Source of the DNA: Distichodus sexfasciatus
Taxonomy: Eukaryota > Chordata > Actinopteri > Characiformes > Distichodontidae
DNA: 64,000 nt
Assembly: GCA_032718565.1 (NCBI GenBank)
Contig: JAVGVS010000488.1
Span: 124,001 to 188,000 of the forward strand
Direction: 5' to 3'
In this document: positions 36,101 to 47,059 of the stretch, piece by piece
How the letters are laid out: each line of letters starts with the position of its first letter
How positions within the stretch are numbered: the stretch's first letter is position 1
Notes under the pieces: model-generated
Database searches by the model: none
What the model saw: only the letters and a program-made list of their open reading frames with translations
Told to the model about the DNA's origin: nothing
Made by a program: the position numbers and the translations under genes

Positions 36101-39100
36101 GAGAAGATTCTGGAAGCCGAGACTGCGATGGATCACAAGACGGAGTTGCAATTTGATGGCACCGGCACTGTGAGTGTGGTCCCTTATTAACTCATTATGT
36201 ATTTGTTCTGACACCAAGAGTAAGGTCAGGTGTACAATAAGTAAGAATAATTATCTGCAGCAGTAGTTGTCATATTTTAGTCATTCATGTCTAGATGCAA
36301 AACATATTTAATTGGCTCATTATCAATAAAAAGGAATCAGTCAGAAAATCTAATCTTACCCAATATTGGTTATATCCTTTCTGACATTCTGAGAGTACAT
36401 TTCATTCAGTGATTTAAAAATCAGAAAATGCACACCTTTCATTAGGGGGGAAAAAAATCCCAGTTTTACTAGTTATATTTACAGTACAAACGTTGGTGAA
36501 CTACAAAGGAGGAAAAATGATCCAAAATAAACCAAATAATTGTGAATTTTAATTGAGGTGAAACGTTTGAGGTCATATCGCCCAGCCTCTGGAAACACAT
36601 TACTTGTTGATGTCGAATATTGTGGGCGCAGATGTCACTGTGCGTGATCAGGAAGTTGTAAAATCATGTCACGTGCTCGTGTTTCCAATTCTCTGTGGCA
36701 AAACGAATCGCACAACTTGTGGCGCCGCGGGGCGTGGCGGATGCTGTCGTTTTTTACATGACCTGTCTGTTGTTCAGGGTGGTGACCCGGTCACTAGCAT
36801 GTGCCAGGCAGCAGACAAACAGCTCTTCAGCCTGGTGGAGTGGGCCAAGCGGATCCCGCACTTCTCCGAGCTGCCGCTGGACGATCAGGTCATTCTGCTG
36901 CGAGCAGGTATCGGCCCTCATGCTCCCTACATACGCTGTGGGCCTCATTCATCAACCGCTCTTGGAGAAATTTGTTCTTAAACGCAGATCTCACCATGAT
37001 TCTGACATGCGACACGAACATAGTGCACATTAGCAACTGTACGTTAGCAACAAACATACTGTACATTAGCCACTAACATAGTGCACATTAGCAACTGTAC
37101 ATTAGCCACTAACATGGTGGACATTAGCAACTGTACATTAGCCACTAACATGGTGGACATTAGCAACTGTACGTTAGCAACAAACATACTGTACATTAGC
37201 CACTAACATAGTGCACATTAGCAACTGTACGTTAGCCACTAACGTAGTGAACATTAGCAACTGTACGTTAGCCACTAACATAGTGAACATTAGCAACCGT
37301 ACGTTAGCCACTAACATAGTGAACATTAGCAACCGTACGTTAGCCACTAACGTAGTGAACATTAGCAACTGTACGTTAGCCACTAACGTAGTGAACATTA
37401 GCAATCGTACGTTAGCCACTAACGTAGTGAACATTAGCAACTGTACGTTAGCCACTAACATAGTGAACATTAGCAACTGTACGTTAGCCACTAACATAGT
37501 GTACATTAGCAACTGTACGTTAGCCACTGATGTAGTGACCATTAGCAACTGTACGTTAGCCACTAACATAGTGAACGTTAGCAACTGTACGCTAGCCACT
37601 AACATAGTGTTGCTAATGTTGTTAGTGATACGTTAGCAGCTGTGCTTTTGGGAAACGCACCCCTGAGCAGTTGGGGGACATTCTAACACACTAGGGGTGT
37701 AGGTCAGATACCCAACAAATTAGAACAAATTTCAGAAGAGTTCTAGATGAATGAGGCCCACTGTCTGCACCATGTCATACATTTTTGTTTTAAACCAGCA
37801 AGACATCACCTGGTCTGGCTCTGCGTTTCAGGATGGAACGAGCTGCTGATTGCCTCATTCTCCCACCGCTCCATCGGGGTAAAAGAAAACGTCCTGGGGC
37901 TTCACGTGCCCAGAGACAACGTCCGCAATGTTGGGGTGGAAGCCATCTTTGACAGGTAACGACACTGTAGTGTTTGCTTTTAGATGCTGATTATATGCTG
38001 TATTTATCAAAAAGAAAACCACTTAAATGAAGTATTTCAACAAAAACACTGAAAATTAAAAGTTGCAGTAGTCATGTTGGGGAAGGTGGAACGTAAACAT
38101 CCGCAGGGTCGTGGCCAGTCTAAAAATCGAGGCAAACGTACTCCACATCCTAATACTTTTGTTATTTTAAGTCCAGAAACTGTTGTTGGTCTTTGTCTAG
38201 ATAGTGCTACTCTACTGCTACCCAGAATGTATTTTATTCACAATATGGAACTCAATTAAATACCTTTTTATGCAGAAGTAGCACCGTGCGATACAGTGAA
38301 CTACCATTTCATTCATGGTATTGAAAAATTCATTGTTTACGGCAATATTTTTAGTACATAGATGAATGTTTGCAGTTTTCAGTTACTTTTCCCGTTTGAC
38401 TGTGGCAGATCAACAAAAACATCACACGATCAAATGGAGTTTACTAAATGTAATGCATACGTACACGTACTGACTGCACTTCCTTCATGCTCACGTGAAG
38501 CAGGTCTGTCTGGGCAGATTTTGACATTGCGACATCTGTGGGATTGGCGAGCTGAACTCGTGTCGAGGAAAAAGTAAACTAGTGCTATTAATCGACAGAC
38601 GGAATCAGGATTTGATTTGATTTTTCATGCTGTCCCTGTGTGTAACCCTCTGCAGGGAGAACATCCACAGCCCTGAGGTGGGGGCCATATTTGACAGGTA
38701 ATTTGCACTGCAAACTCAACAGGTCTAGTTTTATTTCAGAGCCTTGTCCTTACGCACTGGGGGCTCTCCAGGCTCTGATGATTAACTCCCAAGCTTTTGA
38801 CTTTCATTCTGTGCATGAAAGATTAGTGACAGTAAAATTCTGGATAAGTGTTTAAAGGTCCCATATTATGAAAAATTCACTCTTTCTGTTCTTTGGGCAT
38901 CCATCAGGGTCTGTGCTGCTCTACACACACTGTACGTTTGATAAAAATGGCGAGTTGTGTTAGTATTAATTTAGGAACGTCAAATCGTGTGCTTAAACCA
39001 GCCGTTTAGATTTCTCTGCTACTTCTACATCACAGTAGGGGACATTTGAATAACTCCACCCTCCTCTCTGAGAAGCTCTACCCACCAGGTAGAACTGCTA

Positions 39101-40948
39101 GCGCTTCCTGATCCGCCATGTTTTCTCCCCAGCGCTAGTGTAGGAATCACAGTGAAGACGTCTAGCGGCGGAGTGTTGTGTTGAACATGTACGGCTGTAT
39201 GGATGGTCTGTTAGCAGCACCATGTGGATTATTTTCACGTGAGGTAAACTCTCGCCGCGTCGTCTACACTACACCCAGTTCCGGAGTGAGGGGCGTGGCC
39301 AGCAGCGGCTCATTTGCATTTAGGAATACTAATGAGAAACAGCCTGTTCTGAAAGGGACTGAAATAGAGGAGTAAAGAGCAGGTGTTTACAGCAAACTAC
39401 TTCAGAGACATGTTTAGTGGAGCTCACAGACCTAGTTTAACTTGTATAAGTGTATAATATGGGACCTTTAATTGATCACACGAACAGTAGTGATTAATTG
39501 AATCTAATTTGCTGAATTAAAAGAATCAAGTCATGATTTTTTTGAGGATATACGATCATGGACGTCCTCTCTTCTTCCTGTTTGTCCCTCTCTCCCATCC
39601 GTCTGTCACATGCAGGGTGCTAACGGAGCTGGTTAGCAAGATGCGTGATATGCAAATGGACAAGACAGAGCTTGGCTGTCTGCGAGCCATCGTCCTTTTT
39701 AACCCAGGTGCGCTTACGTAGTGAAACTTTGGTGCCGAAAGTCAGAGCAAATTTTGGGATTTTCATTCACAAATCACTGCTAGCAAAACCTGTGACTTTT
39801 TGTAATGCTACATGTAGTTACATTTCCACAAATATGTAAGTGTTAAAGTGCTTACGTTTGTAGTGACGCGCTCAGATGATGGTCTCCAGTGGAACTTGTT
39901 TACTATGTTTTTTTTCCCCCACATCTATAATATAATTGCACAGATGCCAAAGGTCTGACTAATACCAGTGAGGTGGAGCTTCTCCGAGAGAGAGTGTATG
40001 CATCCCTGGAGTCTTACTGCAAACAGAAATACCCCGAGCAGCAGGGGAGGTACTGTAATAATCAGCTGGTGTTTATCTCCTCCATCGCACAAATTTGCTT
40101 ATCCACGTATCATTTTCATGACTTTTCAATGTAAAATTGACAGATATCGGTCCACTAACGACTCAAGCAGCTGGATCGGGTATCGGTATAATTGATCCGA
40201 TCTGTAAATGTGTGCACGCTCATGCGGTTCTTCATGGGAAGTGTGACTGTGGTAAAGCTGGTTTATTGTTCAACATTCACACTAATTCCTACATATTGAT
40301 ATGACAATGAGCAGAACAAGCAACACAACACACTACAAGCCCAAAAGCACATCACACCATTCTACTGTTTAATTTCCTTAACAACACCAGCTCTCACTCA
40401 CAATCTCTGTGTTCCTGATGCTTTTAGCGCCGCGGGATTAGGGAGCGTCACTAAATGACACAACTGCGTTTAAAGGAATCATGTTTGAGATGTTATTTTA
40501 ATAATAAATAATTTAGCATATACATATGGGTGTGTAATTATGACATTGTTTTAGTGGGAAAACAGGATTTAAGTCAAGAATTTCCTTAAGCAGAAGAGAA
40601 TAATCTGCTTTTTTTAAAGCATTATTTTCTGTTTTCTGTTTAAAAAAGACTATCAGATTTGTATCGTATCAGCAGATATTCAGATGTACAATATCGGTAT
40701 CGTATCGGACTTAGTGGTATCGTGCCATGTCTAGTTTGGCTTGAATTTGAAATCCCAATGACCTACAGATTTAGGTGGAGTGATCTGGCTTCTCTCTGTT
40801 AATCTCTAGATTCGCTAAGCTCCTCCTGAGGCTGCCGGCTTTGCGCTCGATCGGCTTGAAGTGTCTGGAGCACCTGTTCTTCTTCAAGCTGATCGGGGAC
40901 ACCCCCATTGACACTTTCCTCATGGAGATGCTGGAAGCTCCCCACTAG
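33175..40948 (+). CDS. rxrb: Retinoid X receptor beta-like nuclear receptor
   Basis: Exons: 33175-33321, 33735-33876, 35284-35463, 36018-36169, 36778-36907, 37832-37955, 38656-38697 (micro-exon), 39616-39707, 39944-40049, 40810-40948. Phases all agree; 417 residues with the micro-exon, 403 without. The ATG ([13 protein letters not shown]) opens the A/B region; an upstream in-frame extension to 33161 cannot be excluded. The DNA-binding domain is intact ([43 protein letters not shown]). The ligand domain has [53 protein letters not shown] and helix 12 [11 protein letters not shown], ending LEAPH. RXRs are nuclear, homodimerise, and pair with RAR, TR, VDR, PPAR and LXR. Differences from mammals: three residues missing after SIGVKENVL, and the inserted 14-residue micro-exon. 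It is convergent with the formin gene and divergent from the lectin gene. Confidence 0.93.
34552..35165 (+). mobile_element. TAGACATGGCACGATACC-type element in RXR intron 2
   Basis: Runs from AACATGGCACGATACCACTT to CGTTATCTCTA. Internal text such as CAAAAGCACATCACACCA (in reverse) is shared with the opposite-oriented copy at 40110-40735. Confidence 0.65.
36940..37760. mobile_element. TIR element carrying a minisatellite, in RXR intron 5
   Basis: Left end GGGCCTCATTCATCAACCGC and right end GATGAATGAGGCCC form an inverted pair; AAATTTGTTCT follows on both inner sides. Between them sits the 36-bp tandem array 37016-37617 and a GCTTTTGGGAAACGCACCCC motif that also bounds the array at 47717-48107. 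Confidence 0.7.
37016..37617. repeat. 36-bp minisatellite, about 17 copies
   Basis: Unit close to GTGAACATTAGCAACTGTAC plus GTTAGCCACTAACATA. Because 36 is a multiple of three, long open frames run through both strands (units like NISNCTLAT on plus, VANVQLLMF on minus). These are not genes: they lack splice context and lie inside RXR intron 5. Confidence 0.9.
38656..38697 (+). CDS. rxrb: 42-nt micro-exon of RXR, copy of preceding exon tail
   Basis: Flanked by CTCTGCAG and GTAATTTG. It is phase 2/2 and encodes exactly 14 residues, [14 protein letters not shown]. The end of the preceding exon encodes [14 protein letters not shown], so 7 of 14 positions match and both end FDR/GTAA. Including it inserts 14 residues into helix 7, before VLTELV; skipping it leaves the frame intact. 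I recall 14-residue insertions at about this place in zebrafish RXR delta and epsilon, which fits. Confidence 0.8.
38852..39470. mobile_element. TIR element in RXR intron 7
   Basis: Ends AAAGGTCCCATATTATG and ATAATATGGGACCTTT are perfect inverted repeats over 16 bases. Common fish repeat; no coding capacity seen. Confidence 0.75.
40110..40735 (-). mobile_element. TAGACATGGCACGATACC-type element in RXR intron 9
   Basis: Ends CGTGCCATGTCTA on the plus strand. It is the same element as 34552-35165 in opposite orientation, with long shared interior (for example CTCTCACTCACAATCTCTGT). Confidence 0.7.
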
Positions 40949-41740
40949 CTGGCCGCGGAGAGGGAGGCTGGGAGACGGGGCAGCATTGCCCGACATCACT
41001 GTGACTGCACTTTTCAATCCCAGGGGAACTTCAGCAATTGGCCAGCCTCCAGTCTGGGGTACACCTTTTTTTTTTCTTTTTTAAAAAAAAATCGTTCTCC
41101 TTTCGTAAGTGCACGAGCGAGTCTAGAGACCCAGAATTTTTGCCATGAACATAGAATATGTTGGTGCTATATTTCAGTTGTTAAAGTCTTGAATTCTTGA
41201 TGATGATTTTTTTTCTTTTTTTTTTTGTTTAAATTGGAACCTTGTTCCCTTACTAGCTTACACAAGTGGGGTTTACATTTTTGATAGAACCATTTGAGGC
41301 TTTTAAAACACGTGGATGATAAGCTTTAATTGTCAGTGTGCTCCATCAGCTCTTTCAAATTGGTATCTCCTACTTATTTTTGGTTTTGTTTTCTTCCCTC
41401 AGTGACTAATTTATTCAGCCCGGACCTTAAAGGACTGGCTTTAAATTAACACTTTTGAACAGTTTTTAATAAGCTGTTTTAAAACTTTTCAATTGGTTGG
41501 TTTTTTTTTCTCCCTCTTTCTAAAACTAGGAACTCTCCCAGTTTAGGTAGTCTGGCCAAACCATATCTATATATAAATATGAATATATATGCAATGATAT
41601 TCAGAGTCATGCACAAAAAGATAACGTGGAGAATAAAGATTTGGCGTCTACGAAGATGCACGTTACGACATGAGATTTTGCAGACCACGTTCAACATTGG
41701 GGATCGATTCCAGGGAAGTGAGGTCTTACCGTGCACTCGT
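40949..41740 (+). other. RXR 3' UTR region with candidate poly(A) signal
   Basis: Follows the RXR stop (TAG, 40946-40948) without repeats for about 700 bases. AATAAA at 41632-41637 is the first strong candidate signal; later ones at about 42743 and 46390 are alternatives. Confidence 0.35.
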
Positions 41741-41744
41741 TTAA

Positions 41745-42651
41745 CACTAGAATTACCACGTCTACGAATATTTTCCTATCAGTCGAACGCCCCGGCACTC
41801 CCGAGCCAATCGCTCGCCGTTAGTCAATTTTATTTTGCAAATATGTTATTGACACCTGCGCCGAGCCGACACCATCCCCCCGCAAAGCTTCCAGAACGAG
41901 CTTCCTCTGGAACGAAAACTGTTACTTCAGAAAAACATGAAATATAATATGTATTTGATATAAACGTACATTTGATTTTAGAAACAGTCTGTACAAGAGA
42001 GCATAGTCGAGCAGGCGCTCCATTCGCCATAAGAGCCTTCACTCCACCGTGACAGCTCCTGGTTCACCGCAAGCGCGGTCAAGCGAACGCTCAGCTCGCT
42101 GAAAGAGCGCAAACCGAGCACTACGTTCTGTTATACAGACTCTTACTGACTGAAAAGGGCCGATATCGATGCCGATTGTTGCTAGTTAACGGTTTAAACA
42201 GATATGCACAAAGAAGGAACATCCTTCTCGGAGCTTCACGAGTGTGAGTGACAAGGCCTTAGCGTTGATTGATTACTACTCGTCTGACATACAGCCAATC
42301 AGAGACTGTTGTGGGCGGGACATTAAATAAAGCAGTGCGTCGAGAGCAAACGTCACAGAGAGAAGAGACGGCAGTGGAGCCACAGTAGCGTCACCTCGTA
42401 CTTGCTTGATATCGGTGATGGTCAGAATTAAACACCGATACTGATAATCGGTTAAACCTTAATATCAACATAAATGGAATAAACTAAAGGTGTATTGATG
42501 GCGTGGGATGGTTTGGGCTCAGCGCGGGTGTGAGCGATACGTTTGTGAAACGGAAGCGGCCGTCAGCGGGCAGTTAACGCGGTGATCGTGGACGTACGAG
42601 TTTTCTCTCGGGGTGTAGGAATAGTGTAAAAACGTGCGGGTAATTCTAGTG
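41745..42651. mobile_element. piggyBac-like element with nested insertion
   Basis: TTAA at 41741-41744 precedes CACTAGAATTACC, and GGTAATTCTAGTG is followed by TTGA, a one-base change from TTAA. TTAA target sites are the hallmark of piggyBac. A fragment like the element at 301-722 lies inside at about 42130-42470. Confidence 0.6.
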
Positions 42652-43554
42652 TTGAAGCGATCAGGAGTGCCTGATTGATCCGTGACATACTTGATAACGT
42701 TGTACTGTTTTTCTTTCCCATTTTTTAAATTTATTATTTTTTTTAATAAATGAAAATCTTGATTTATGTTTTGGTGAAAAATGGAAACTAGCTAGGGAGT
42801 TTGGGTTCACTACATTAGCCACGCAATGCATTTTGACTGCGGTGTTTTGGGCTGAATATTTTTATTTTTTTTTGTCATCGAGCCCTTGCCTGTGACATGG
42901 CCTTTACTCTCCAGCTGTCGTTGAGTTTGTAACGCACGCTTGTATTTTATTTTTTTATTTCTTTTTTTTTTTTTTTTTTTTTAATCACATATCAGATAAC
43001 CATGTAACTTGAGTTATGATTCCTTACATAAACTGCACTATACAAAATTGAACCGCGATCAGATATCGGATTTAAAAAGAGAAAGAAAAGGTCATATTTT
43101 TTATATACTTTGGTGCTTCAAAGTTTGTTACATCCCCGAAAAGTGCACACAAGTGCACGCGGGAGCCTGTAAGCGGGCTTTTAAACCGAGCTAAAATCCG
43201 AGCAATACTAAATTGAATCTCCAGAGTTTGAGGCGCGTGGAGCCGCCTCGCGTTGTCGTTTTCTCTCAGTAGGTCTTATCAATTGACTTTGCGGCTGAGG
43301 GAAAAACTGATTGATTTTTTAAAAAAATGTCACTTCTAGTACTGTGCAAACCTTATTGTTCAGGGACGCTGAGAGCTTAGTTTAAGGAGAGGCAGAGTCG
43401 AAATCAATATTAAAAAAATCTATATATTCCCATGCTTTTATCATTTGCTTTTATTTTTTAGTTGTGTACATCTAAGAGGATAAAAGGCCTTAGGGGTGCT
43501 TTCATACCTGACTCGTCATTCCGCTACTGGGAACATATGGATGTGTGGGAACAC

Positions 43555-44421
43555 TAGGGTTGGGCACCTTTCACATCTGAGCTGATATCGGTACCGGTAC
43601 CTGGTGTTCGGTACCCATACTCAACGGTGCTTCGTTTCAGTACCCGGCTCTGAATCTGTAACACCTGGTTTGTATCAACATAATAAATACAGTAATGATA
43701 AATAAGCCCCAAACTCATTTCAAACGTTTGTTACAACTACAATGTAAATTAGTTTTTATAAAAATAATAATAAAAAATAACTAAAACAGGGATCACTGAT
43801 TGGGTCACTGCAGTGGAACTTGTCGACGGCGCAGATTCCACGTTCTCGAGCCCGGCTGCAGGAGTGATTGTCGGTGCAGGAGCTGTAGTTGCGGCTGTAG
43901 CTCTAAGAGGCCGCGTCCACCAAAAAAGCTCACCGAAAAACGCGGTCAGAAGCTCACTTCATTCTAACTTGTTCCTTTGAGAGCGGCTCTGAACGAAGCT
44001 GAAGCTGAAGCTCATAGGATTTGTATTAAAAATAGGCGCAAAACGTCTCGTCCGCCTGTAATTATATTTTATGTTTAACAAGGTGTTTTCTCAGGCTGGA
44101 CGTATTGCTAGCCCCCGTTCTGCGTGTCGCGCGTCTGCATCGATTTTAGTAAAGAGTTGTCATGGTAAATAAAGCTAACACTATAGCTTAAATAGCAAAT
44201 GGAAATGTAACTGCAGTAAATATCTATTTCTATCCTATTACATAGAAACGCTGCGATAACAGTCGATTAATTTAAACCTTTCACCCAGTTCTGTACGTCC
44301 CGCTCAGCTCGTGTGCGCCGCTGCTGTTGACGAGGCGTGTGAATGTACCGAAATCTGGCACCGTTTGATTTGACGTGAACCGCTACCCGGTAGTACCGAC
44401 GTCTTTCTGGACACAACCCTA
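43555..44421. mobile_element. hAT-like element, nested
   Basis: TAGGGTTGGGCACC at the left, GACACAACCCTA at the right, flanked by GGGAACAC (43547-43554) and GTGAACAC (44422-44429), an 8-bp duplication with one mismatch. Confidence 0.7.
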
Positions 44422-44689
44422 GTGAACACAGCAAACAGAAGAAATCAGCCGGGCTGAGATCGCTAGGAGAGGTTTGTTTGCAGCGAGAACACGACTTACC
44501 CACAAACCAATTCACCGAACCCTGTATTGTGGCAAACATATCCGTGACCAAAACACTGCACTGTCGCAACATTGCCGCTGCCAGCCGTTAACACGTTTAG
44601 CAGCTTTGTGGCGAGCAAGATGAAGCAGCAGTGTGCCTTCTTTGTAACACGTAATGCAGCAAAATATTTTCTATGCCGTGTAGCCTCAT

Positions 44690-45190
44690 ATTAGGTATAT
44701 CAACATTCAAAGGAGTCGGGTTTCTCCTGTCACGCCAAGTGAGAAACGGAGAAATCTGCCTTCGAAGTTGACTATCGCCGTAGCACTCACAGACGCTTGG
44801 TGCGGTCGCGGCTACGTTTGTATTTACGGTAGCCTACGCTGCATTCACAGCCACACGGATAGCCTACCTGCGTTAGGTTAACTGAACTCGGGAGACGAAG
44901 ATGGATTCCGCAGAAATATCTTCACGCTAGTCAACCAGTGGATTTACCGTAAATATTGGAGTAGAGCGGTCAAAACAGAAACTTTTAACATTCTGCTGGA
45001 ATTGAATTCCTCACCTCAAGAAAGTCACGTTTTTAGGATGGAAAGGGGAAGTTTTTCAGCCAAATAGTATAGACCTTCCACTGTTTCAAAACACTAAAAA
45101 CAAAAAATCCACAATTTTACCCCACGCAACATAAACGCTCGTTTTTCTCGGAAACCTCCGTTGCGACAAGCGACTGGCTTCACCGTGCAG
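44690..45190. repeat. Segment inversely duplicated at 57818-58440
   Basis: Shared blocks include CTCACAGACGCTTGGTGCGG, GATGGATTCCGCAGAAATAT and AACATAAACGCTCGTTTTTC, all present in reverse complement at 57818-58440. Ends carry GCGACAAGCGACTG text. Function and class unknown. Confidence 0.7.
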
Positions 45191-45239
45191 AGTCACATAT
45201 GTGAACACGAGTTGAAACAGTCATTTGAAACATTGGAAC

Positions 45240-45861
45240 TAGGGCTGGGCGATATATCAAATATACTCCATGTGTCGCAGCTTGTTCCACGTGTGATGTA
45301 GTAAATGACTGTATCGTGAACGTGGAGAACAAATCCTCACGTTAACGTTGAACACACATCATGTACGTCACTGGGTTTGCCTTCTCTGCCCTCTTGAAGC
45401 AGAGCGCTCACTCCTCCGCCCGTCCAGAACACTCTCCCAGCGTAAGTGGAGGGAAGCGAGCGTGCAGAGAGACAGAAGTGAAAATCCACGCCGCTTCAGG
45501 AATGTTAATTGGAGATGGAAGCGGACGATTTGGTTCCGTAGGAAAACAGCATCGTTTCTGTTATTCAGTGCACAAAAACGTCTAAATGACATTCGCGCTG
45601 TAAACGCATCGTGTGGAACGCCGTCACGCACAAAAACTCATATTTTAGCTGATAAACAACCACCAGCGTTCTACTGACAATACAGCTGTTTACTCGATGT
45701 TTATTCCGTACGCACGCCGATCGCGTCATTGTGAGGCAGCTCCGAGTCATGCGCGGGGGATTGTGGGAAATGTAGTTCTCTCCCAGAAAAGGCGAATATA
45801 TCGTGTTATAGCTTAAAAATATTGCGATATTATTATTATTAGGCCATATCGTCCAGCTCTA
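45240..45861. mobile_element. hAT-like element, nested
   Basis: TAGGGCTGGGCGATAT at the left, ATATCGTCCAGCTCTA at the right, flanked by ATTGGAAC (45232-45239) and ATTGTAAC (45862-45869), an 8-bp duplication with one mismatch. Confidence 0.75.
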
Positions 45862-46524
45862 ATTGTAACTGTACTGTTTCTGTCCCTGAATCGGAACCGA
45901 TTGCAGGAATGAAAGCACCCTTAGTTTGCACTGGATTTCCTATAAATCCTAGTCTTCTGACTTTTGTCTGATGCGCTTCTTCACTTTTCTCTCTTGGATT
46001 TAGAATTCTCAGCTTGTTTTTATTTTTTTTGTGTAAAATCTTTGCTGTTGCTTTTTTTTTTTTTTTTTTTCTTCTTCCTGTTTTAGTCAACAGCTTTCGG
46101 GGGACGAAAACCACAAAGGCGTTTGGCAAATTTAACCTTCTTCCCCCTTCCACGCTTTCTACAGCCGAAATCGAATCCGTTGTGAGCGGCACCTGAAGAA
46201 CGGTGCTCCTACGTATGGTCCTGTACAACCACCCGTCTTTACTGCATTAGACATGTTTGTCTGTCATTGCACTAAAATTGTCATACAATAATGATTGTAA
46301 CAATCCTCCATCAGGTTCTTCATTGTCATAGCTCATTTTCGAGGAGCTGGATGGCACTGCAAGCCAACCGCGTGGTGCACACGACCCCAAATAAAAAGCT
46401 GGTGACATGCCTCCTCGCCTCACGTCTCCTCATTGACGGCGGCGCTACACACATTACACACTCATAACAACACACCTGTCAACTTATGATTAGAGATTAA
46501 TCGGTACCTTTTTGGAGATCGTCG

Positions 46525-47045
46525 TGACCTAAAATGCCCGATTTTGCGGCAGATTTTCTATAAAGTTGTGATGAAAGTTATGGCGTCTTTAGGCGTTTTG
46601 TTGCAGGAGTAAGTCAAAATTGTGGAAATATTTGCAATTTTGTCTCCCGTTATAGTGATTCTTTAACAATTAATTAAAATGAAGGGAACAAAACCACTGG
46701 CTCAACGCTTTGTGGCATAAATTGCAGAAAAGTTGCGTTAATTGGTCAAAGTTGCACGGTAGTAATGAATTCACAGGGATTGGCTAAATTTACGTTAATA
46801 GTTGCGATCACAACATCGCAGTTGATAGTGTAACAGTTGGGCGTTCACCCCGTGATTAGAAGGTCGCCGGTTCGAATTCCAGGACCGGTAACGGTAACGC
46901 TGAGATACTCATGAGCAAGGTACCGTCCCCAAGCACTGCCTCCCGGGCGCTGCCCGCTGCTGCTTCACGGATGGGTCAGATTTGCTTGTGGTGCGGTGTG
47001 AGCTGTGCTGTGGTGTGTTCACAATGAGAAATAATCACTCACTCA
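46525..47045 (+). mobile_element. TIR-element fragment followed by SINE
   Basis: 46525-46825 matches the CCCTCCAGGATTT family without clear ends. At 46835-47045 a SINE of the 4498-4741 family follows, with B-box-like CCGGTTCGAATTCC and the AATAATCACTCACTCAC tail. Confidence 0.6.
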
Positions 47046-47059
47046 CTCCACGTCTGAAT

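Larger units (their letters stand above)
43490..45922. mobile_element. Outer TIR element with nested insertions
   Basis: Ends TTAGGGGTGCTTTCATACCTG and, inverted, AGGAATGAAAGCACCCTTA. Two hAT-like elements (43555-44421 and 45240-45861) and the segment 44690-45190 lie inside. The outer interior is otherwise unique. Confidence 0.6.

Noticed and set aside
37174..37636. Long repetitive open frames on both strands (141 and 143 codons)
   Set aside because: They come from a 36-bp minisatellite, a multiple of three, inside an RXR intron; no splice sites or start context.
44267..44572. 101-codon minus-strand frame
   Set aside because: Lies across the end of a hAT-like element with target duplications; not a conserved protein.
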